Below are positions 61,300 through 64,000 of a stretch of DNA of 64,000 bases, piece by piece; position 1 is the first letter of the stretch; each line of letters begins with the position of its first letter. Source of the DNA: Planctomycetota bacterium. GTDB taxonomy: Bacteria > Planctomycetota > B15-G4 > SIAN01. The notes beneath the pieces are model-generated. The model was not told where the DNA came from, searched no databases, and worked only from the letters and a program-made list of their open reading frames with translations. The translations under genes were made by a program, and so were the position numbers. The stretch spans positions 1 to 64,000 of the forward strand of contig JANQQL010000034.1 of NCBI GenBank assembly GCA_028289345.1, written 5' to 3'.

Positions 61300-63975
61300 A
61301 TGCTGGATCCTTCACAACTGACAGAAAGCTGCCAGGCAGCCCTGCAGAAAGCCAACGCCGAAGCCACTCGACGCCAGCAACAGCAAGTCGACGTGGAGCA
61401 CTTGGCTTGGGCCCTGCTCACCGAATCGAACGGATTGTTCCCCCGCCTGCTGTCTCGACTCTCGGTCGACCCGTCCCGCATCCAGAGCGGATTGGAACAG
61501 GGTCTGGACTCCCTGCCTCGCGTCAAGGGACCCGGCGCACAGCCGGGACAGATGCTGGTCACCTCTCGCTTCTCCCAGTTGCTGGTCGCCGCCGACAACG
61601 AGCGTCAACGCATGCAGGACGATTTCGTCAGCGTCGAGCACTTGGTGCTCGCAATGATTCAAGAGTCTGGCAACTCGCCGATCGCGAAGCTGCTGAAAGA
61701 CGCCGGCATCACCGCCGCTCGCTTTCAGGAAGTTCTGCAATCTGTCCGTGGCAACCAGCGAGTCACCAGTTCCAATCCGGAGGCGTCCTACGAAGCACTC
61801 GAAAAGTACGGCCGCGATTTGGTGGAGCAGGCACGGTCCGGAAAACTCGACCCGGTCATCGGCCGCGATGAAGAGATCCGCCACGTCATTCGCACCCTCT
61901 CGCGACGGACCAAGAACAACCCGGTTCTGATCGGTGCTCCGGGCGTCGGCAAGACCGCCATCGCCGAAGGCTTGGCTCAGCGCATCGTACGCGGCGACGT
62001 GCCCGACGGTCTCAAAGAGTGCACGGTGTACTCCCTGGACATGGGAGCCCTGCTTGCCGGTGCCAAGTTCCGCGGCGAATTCGAAGAACGCTTGAAAGCG
62101 GTTCTCAATGAGGTCAAGAACTCCGACGGCAGGATCCTGCTGTTCATCGACGAGCTGCACACCATCGTCGGAGCAGGCAAGGCGGAAGGGGCCATCGACG
62201 CCGGCAATCTGTTGAAGCCGATGCTCGCCCGCGGAGAGTTGCACTGCATTGGCGCAACCACCCTGGACGAATACCGCAAGCACATCGAGAAGGACGCGGC
62301 CCTGGAGCGACGCTTCCAGCCGGTGCTCGTGCAGGAGCCCACATTGGAAGACACGGTGTCCATCTTGCGCGGCCTCAAGGAGCGCTTCGAAGTGCACCAC
62401 GGCGTGCGCATCCAGGACAGCTCCTTGGTCCAGGCGGCGGCGCTCTCCCACCGCTACATCAGCGATCGCTTCTTGCCGGACAAGGCCATCGACCTGGTCG
62501 ATGAGGCCGCCGCCAGCATTCGTACCGAAATCGACTCGATGCCTGCGGAGTTGGATGAAGTCACTCGTCGTGTGACCCAGCTCGAGGTGGAGCGAGAAGC
62601 CCTCAAGAAGGAAAAGGACGCGGCTTCGAAGGAACGACTGGCTCGATTGCAAAAAGAGCTGGCGGACTTGAAGGCCGACTCCGCCGCCATGACCGCGCGC
62701 TGGAAGGAAGAAAAGGAGGCCATCGAGGTCATCCAGATCCTGCAGCAAGAGATTGAGCACACCAAGCAGAAGATCGAGGAAGCCGAGCGATCCTACGACC
62801 TGGAGCGCGTCGCCGAACTGAAGTACGGCCGACTGCGCGACCTGGAAGAAAAGCTTCGAAATCAGGAAACCGTGGTGGCCGAGCGCAGCAACGAGAACTC
62901 ACTCCTGAAGCAGGAGGTCACTCCAGAAGAGATCGCCCAGGTGGTCAGCCGTTGGACGGGGGTACCGGTGACCAAGCTGGTGGAAGGCGAACGGCAGAAA
63001 CTCCTGCACCTGGACGAGGAACTCCACCGTCGGGTGGTTGGCCAAGACACCGCCGTGCAAGCCGTCTCGGAAGCCGTGCTGCGCGCGCGCGCCGGGCTCA
63101 AGGACCCACGCCGCCCCGCCGGCGTGTTCTTGTTCCTCGGACCCACTGGCGTCGGCAAGACCGAGTTGGCTCGGTCTCTCGCGGACACCCTGTTCGACTC
63201 GGAAGAAGCCATGGTGCGGCTCGACATGAGCGAGTATCAGGAGCGACACACGGTGGCCCGACTGATCGGCGCTCCCCCGGGCTACGTCGGCCACGAAGAA
63301 GGCGGTCAGCTGACCGAGGCCGTGCGACGCCGCCCCTTCTCGGTGATCTTGCTCGACGAGGTCGAGAAAGCCCACCCAGACGTCTTCAACGTCATGCTGC
63401 AGGTGTTCGACGATGGTCGACTCACCGACAGCCAGGGTCGTTCCGTGGACTTCAAGAATACGGTCATCATCATGACCTCGAACCTGGGCAGCGCGACTCT
63501 GCTCGACGGAGTGGACGCCTCCGGCGAGCTCCGCCAAGCGGCTCAGGACTCGGTGATGGAGGAGCTCCGTCGCCACTTCCGGCCCGAGTTCCTGAACCGG
63601 GTCGACGAGACCGTGTTCTTCAAGCCGTTGACCGAAGCCGAAATCACTCGAATCGTGGACCTGCTCCTCGCCCAGCTCCAAGACCGCCTCGCCGATCAGC
63701 AGGTGAAGGTTGTTCTTACCGATGCGGCGAGAACGGCGATTGCGAAGGCTGGGTACGACCCGGTGTACGGCGCTCGTCCGCTGAAGCGCTACTTGCAACG
63801 CGCGCTGGAGACAAAGCTGGCTCGACAGCTTGTCGACGGGACGATTGGCGAAGGTTCCCGGGTCACCGTCGATACGCACGAAGGAGAGTTGACCTTTGCG
63901 GTGGAAGCTGCCGCCGTGCCCCCAGACTCGGCCGACGATTTCGCCGACAGTCCAGAGTCAGTGACAACCGAGTGA
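61300..63975 (+). CDS. clpB: ClpB disaggregase (Hsp104 family)
   Basis: This 891-residue AAA+ chaperone threads aggregated proteins with DnaK. The N domain (residues 1-145) starts [21 protein letters not shown]1 has Walker [14 protein letters not shown] near 211 and [19 protein letters not shown]; the middle coiled coil is about 410-545; NBD2 has Walker [14 protein letters not shown] near 614 and [18 protein letters not shown]. Family tail motifs are [16 protein letters not shown]. An unconserved acidic tail of about 30 residues follows. GAGGAG stands 6 bases before ATG 61300. Length is slightly above the usual 860. Confidence 0.97.
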   Translation: MLDPSQLTESCQAALQKANAEATRRQQQQVDVEHLAWALLTESNGLFPRLLSRLSVDPSRIQSGLEQGLDSLPRVKGPGAQPGQMLVTSRFSQLLVAADNERQRMQDDFVSVEHLVLAMIQESGNSPIAKLLKDAGITAARFQEVLQSVRGNQRVTSSNPEASYEALEKYGRDLVEQARSGKLDPVIGRDEEIRHVIRTLSRRTKNNPVLIGAPGVGKTAIAEGLAQRIVRGDVPDGLKECTVYSLDMGALLAGAKFRGEFEERLKAVLNEVKNSDGRILLFIDELHTIVGAGKAEGAIDAGNLLKPMLARGELHCIGATTLDEYRKHIEKDAALERRFQPVLVQEPTLEDTVSILRGLKERFEVHHGVRIQDSSLVQAAALSHRYISDRFLPDKAIDLVDEAAASIRTEIDSMPAELDEVTRRVTQLEVEREALKKEKDAASKERLARLQKELADLKADSAAMTARWKEEKEAIEVIQILQQEIEHTKQKIEEAERSYDLERVAELKYGRLRDLEEKLRNQETVVAERSNENSLLKQEVTPEEIAQVVSRWTGVPVTKLVEGERQKLLHLDEELHRRVVGQDTAVQAVSEAVLRARAGLKDPRRPAGVFLFLGPTGVGKTELARSLADTLFDSEEAMVRLDMSEYQERHTVARLIGAPPGYVGHEEGGQLTEAVRRRPFSVILLDEVEKAHPDVFNVMLQVFDDGRLTDSQGRSVDFKNTVIIMTSNLGSATLLDGVDASGELRQAAQDSVMEELRRHFRPEFLNRVDETVFFKPLTEAEITRIVDLLLAQLQDRLADQQVKVVLTDAARTAIAKAGYDPVYGARPLKRYLQRALETKLARQLVDGTIGEGSRVTVDTHEGELTFAVEAAAVPPDSADDFADSPESVTTE

Positions 63976-63979
63976 CACC

Positions 63980-64000
63980 ATGTCATTGCCTCTCCTGACC
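63980..64000 (+). other. possible start of a further gene, cut by the window end
   Basis: An ATG at 63980 follows the clpB stop by 4 bases and stays open for the 7 codons left (MSLPLLT). It may be the start of a co-transcribed gene; too little is present to decide. Confidence 0.2.

Noticed and set aside
61112-61321. 69-codon frame upstream of clpB
   Set aside because: It starts in an AT-rich patch with a leader-like beginning but overlaps the clpB start by 22 bases, has no ribosome site and ends in unstructured Pro/Gly/Arg sequence.
1-64000. tRNA, rRNA, CRISPR array, insertion sequence, integrase, phage genes
   Set aside because: None could be recognised by eye; a tRNAscan, CRISPR and IS search would settle small or degenerate cases.

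Overview
The window is GC-rich, densely coded DNA from a Gram-negative-type bacterium. It encodes many lipoproteins with a lipobox, an outer-membrane beta-barrel candidate ending in Phe, Tat/Sec leaders, three ECF sigma factors, a Ser/Thr kinase, an ASPIC/UnbV protein and six sulfatase-fold proteins. That gene mix fits an environmental Planctomycetota-like lineage; Acidobacteriota or Myxococcota-type lineages cannot be excluded. I saw no rRNA, tRNA, CRISPR array, IS element, phage gene or plasmid origin.

Layout. 0-11 kb: S9 peptidase, small GGDEF protein and 6-phosphofructokinase (all minus), a multi-pass membrane protein with a sulfatase-fold domain (minus), then a plus-strand pair of secreted lipoproteins, FG-GAP/ASPIC-UnbV and TPR. 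10.8-13.2 kb: a KtrAB-type potassium uptake system. 13.3-15 kb: a two-gene island of apparently lower GC, a split HipA-like kinase and a HipA-N-like/HIRAN protein. 15-29 kb: surface-polysaccharide genes: two divergent GT4 enzymes, a giant SPASM-GT2-coiled-coil-GT4 fusion, a GT2 and two large sulfatase-fold proteins; the last four genes are tightly packed and form an apparent operon. 29-34 kb: two tandem paralogous secreted HExxH metalloproteases with a small secreted companion. 34-40 kb: twin sulfatase-fold lipoproteins, a BNR-repeat surface protein and two small membrane proteins. 40.7-45.7 kb: a second glycan block with a GT4, a Wzy-like polymerase and a sixth sulfatase-fold lipoprotein. 45.7-52.4 kb: ispH, an outer-membrane barrel, then TPR, DUF4331 and HupE/UreJ-like genes. 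52.4-60 kb: three ECF sigma genes, each with a different control partner (cupin anti-sigma, fused membrane domain, overlapping Ser/Thr kinase), and an ankyrin protein. 60-64 kb: a DinB/DUF1572 protein, a small membrane protein and clpB.

The most notable points are these. All six sulfatase-fold proteins carry Thr where sulfatases carry Cys/Ser, and all end in an LGY(V/L) tail, so phospho-transfer or phosphodiester chemistry on the surface glycan is more likely than sulfate removal. A SPASM cluster domain without any radical-SAM core is fused to two glycosyltransferase domains. The split HipA/HIRAN pair has no visible antitoxin. The ECF/kinase pair has a Thr in the place of the acidic sigma-2 motif, as expected for phosphorylation-activated sigma factors.
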